Origin: Argentina anserina
Taxonomy: Eukaryota; Streptophyta; Magnoliopsida; Rosales; Rosaceae
Length of the DNA stretch: 64,000 nt
Assembly (NCBI RefSeq): GCF_933775445.1
Contig: NC_065876.1
Span: 14,260,001 to 14,324,000, forward strand
Direction: 5' to 3'
The notes below the pieces were generated by a model. That model did no database searches. It saw only the letters and a program-made list of their open reading frames with translations, and was not told where the DNA came from. The position numbers and the translations under genes were made by a program. Below, in pieces: positions 62,880 through 64,000 of the stretch (positions within the stretch are counted from its first letter, which is position 1; every line of letters starts with the position of its first letter).

Positions 62880-63279
62880 ACCATTCCACTAAGAGATCCA
62901 TTTTTTGGGTATTTTAAAGGAATATGTCACTTGACAAACTTTTCAATCACATTTCATCTATCTTCATAATTCAACATATAGAGTCTAATGTGTAAATCAC
63001 TTATGTAAAATTCAGTAAAAATAGAGGTGTTTAAGGCATTCAAAACTAGGATTTAAACGTATAAGCATGAACGGTTCATGTTTAAAAGATTTGATAAGTT
63101 CATTGCTTTCACAAAGTTTGATACCTTAGCGATCACCAATTTGGTTGATATTTTACAGAAGTGATATGCACATTAGACTCTAAAAGTTTAACGGTGAAGA
63201 TATAAAAATGTAATAAAATAGTTTATTAATGAACTATCCCTTTAAAACACTAAAAAAATGAATTTCTCATTGGAATGGA
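62880..63279. mobile_element. Foldback MITE, ~400 bp
   Basis: Left arm: ACCATTCCAC, ATTTTAAAGG, GAGTCTAATGTG, ATCACTTATGTAAAAT. Right arm holds the reverse complements in reverse order: ATTTTACAGAAGTGAT, CACATTAGACTC, CCTTTAAAAC, TGGAATGG. The centre near 63067-63080 is itself palindromic (CATGAACGGTTCATG). Arms approach 190 bp with mismatches, so nearly the whole element folds on itself. Ends lie in TA-rich sequence, so a TA target duplication is possible but cannot be shown. Confidence 0.75.
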
Positions 63280-64000
63280 GCTAATATATATATATATAAT
63301 AGACACGGGCCGGTGCTCCCTATATGGCTATGTATAAGTTATTTTGAATTATTAAGATTACATCGTGTATATTTTCACCTTTTTCCAGCATTAATATTGA
63401 CATGTTTAGGTAATTAGAATGTTCGAATTCATGATGTCATCAAAATGTATAAGTAGGACTTAGGGAGTTAGGGTTATCATACCGTTGAAGAAACCATTTC
63501 AAAACCCTCTAAATCACTCCCTTAGAAACTGAAGAAAAGAATACACCAAACGAAAAGAATAATAACAAAGTGAAAAGAAGAAAGGAAAACGACAACTAGA
63601 AAAGTATATGAAACATGAGATCAAGTATGGTATGGTATGGTGGTCGATTAGACCACTTTTAACGTTAGGAATGTTCTGTGTTCAAGTTAACAATTTTGTA
63701 CTTGGAAAAGTGATTATAAAGCCATTCAGCGATCCTCCCCAAAGTAGATATCTACCTCATCATCCCATATTGTTAATCTTTCCCTATTTCCAATGTTGGC
63801 TGCTTTGATTGATTTCTTGTACGTGTCTTTTGAATTTGTGTTTCATATTCCAAATCTTACTTTCCCGATGGATGCTAAAGGAAGAGACCAAATGGAATGT
63901 GTTCGATTATGATTAGTATAATGTTTAGTTAGACCATTTGATACGCTATAACATCATTAACTTAAACTCAAACAAAAAGATCAAGCATATGACATACTTG
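63280..64000. other. Right-hand end of the window, intergenic
   Basis: AT-rich, with an (AT)n tract at 63283-63300. The open frame at 63608-63808 shows no recognised domain. Nothing else seen. Confidence 0.5.

Noticed and set aside
1..64000. CRISPR arrays, bacterial operons, riboswitches
   Set aside because: None seen; the window is plant nuclear DNA with spliced genes, and all regular repeats are microsatellites, tandem duplications or transposon ends.

Overview
This is nuclear DNA of a flowering plant, almost certainly a eudicot. Genes are split into many short exons with GT-AG introns, intergenic DNA is AT-rich, and the intact genes are single plant orthologues: EDR2, a TMEM45/DUF716 membrane protein, MOB1, a small conserved membrane protein and BREVIS RADIX. 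A Rosaceae source is possible, but that is a guess from general similarity.

Layout. 0.6-2.1 kb: a family-1 UDP-glycosyltransferase pseudogene with stops, frameshifts and a 464-bp TIR element inserted beside its UDP-sugar box. 3.1-11.6 kb (minus): an intact 22-exon EDR2 gene (720 aa). 15.1-17.9 kb (plus): a two-exon DUF716/TMEM45 gene (284 aa). 19.5-24.2 kb (minus): a seven-exon MOB1 gene (215 aa) that keeps its zinc ligands and both phospho-threonine positions. 25.7-27.9 kb: a retroelement-like locus (LTR-like segment, primer-binding-site-like sequence) carrying two WW-domain segments like those of plant DRH1-type RNA helicases, followed by an unrecognised acidic reading frame. 28.1-29.6 kb: three tandem copies of a ~500-bp unit with its own long inverted repeat. 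32.5-39.6 kb (minus): a 7,066-bp Ty1/copia element with 184-bp LTRs, a 5-bp target duplication (CTATC), polypurine tract, gag and pol; both genes are broken. 39.6-46.6 kb: AT-rich DNA with several TIR or foldback elements. 46.7-49.1 kb (minus): a five-exon gene for an unrecognised 135-aa membrane protein. 50.8-54.6 kb (minus): a five-exon BREVIS RADIX gene (343 aa). 54.6-64 kb: mostly intergenic, with a PIF/Harbinger-like MITE that has a second copy at 41.5 kb, and a 400-bp foldback element.

The intact genes are independent housekeeping or signalling genes, not a cluster or operon: EDR2 (defence and lipid signalling), MOB1 (NDR/Hippo-type kinase activator), BRX (auxin and vascular development). 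EDR2 and the DUF716 gene are divergent; DUF716 and MOB1 are convergent. Gene models were built by hand, placing each intron at GT-AG sites that keep frame; all five intact models close in frame at lengths close to those of their families where the family is known.

The most unusual material is in the transposon-rich part: the WW-domain-carrying retroelement, the tandem array of hairpin units, and the copia element, where gag and pol start codons both follow the same 3' splice-site-like sequence and four GC-rich blocks interrupt the element.
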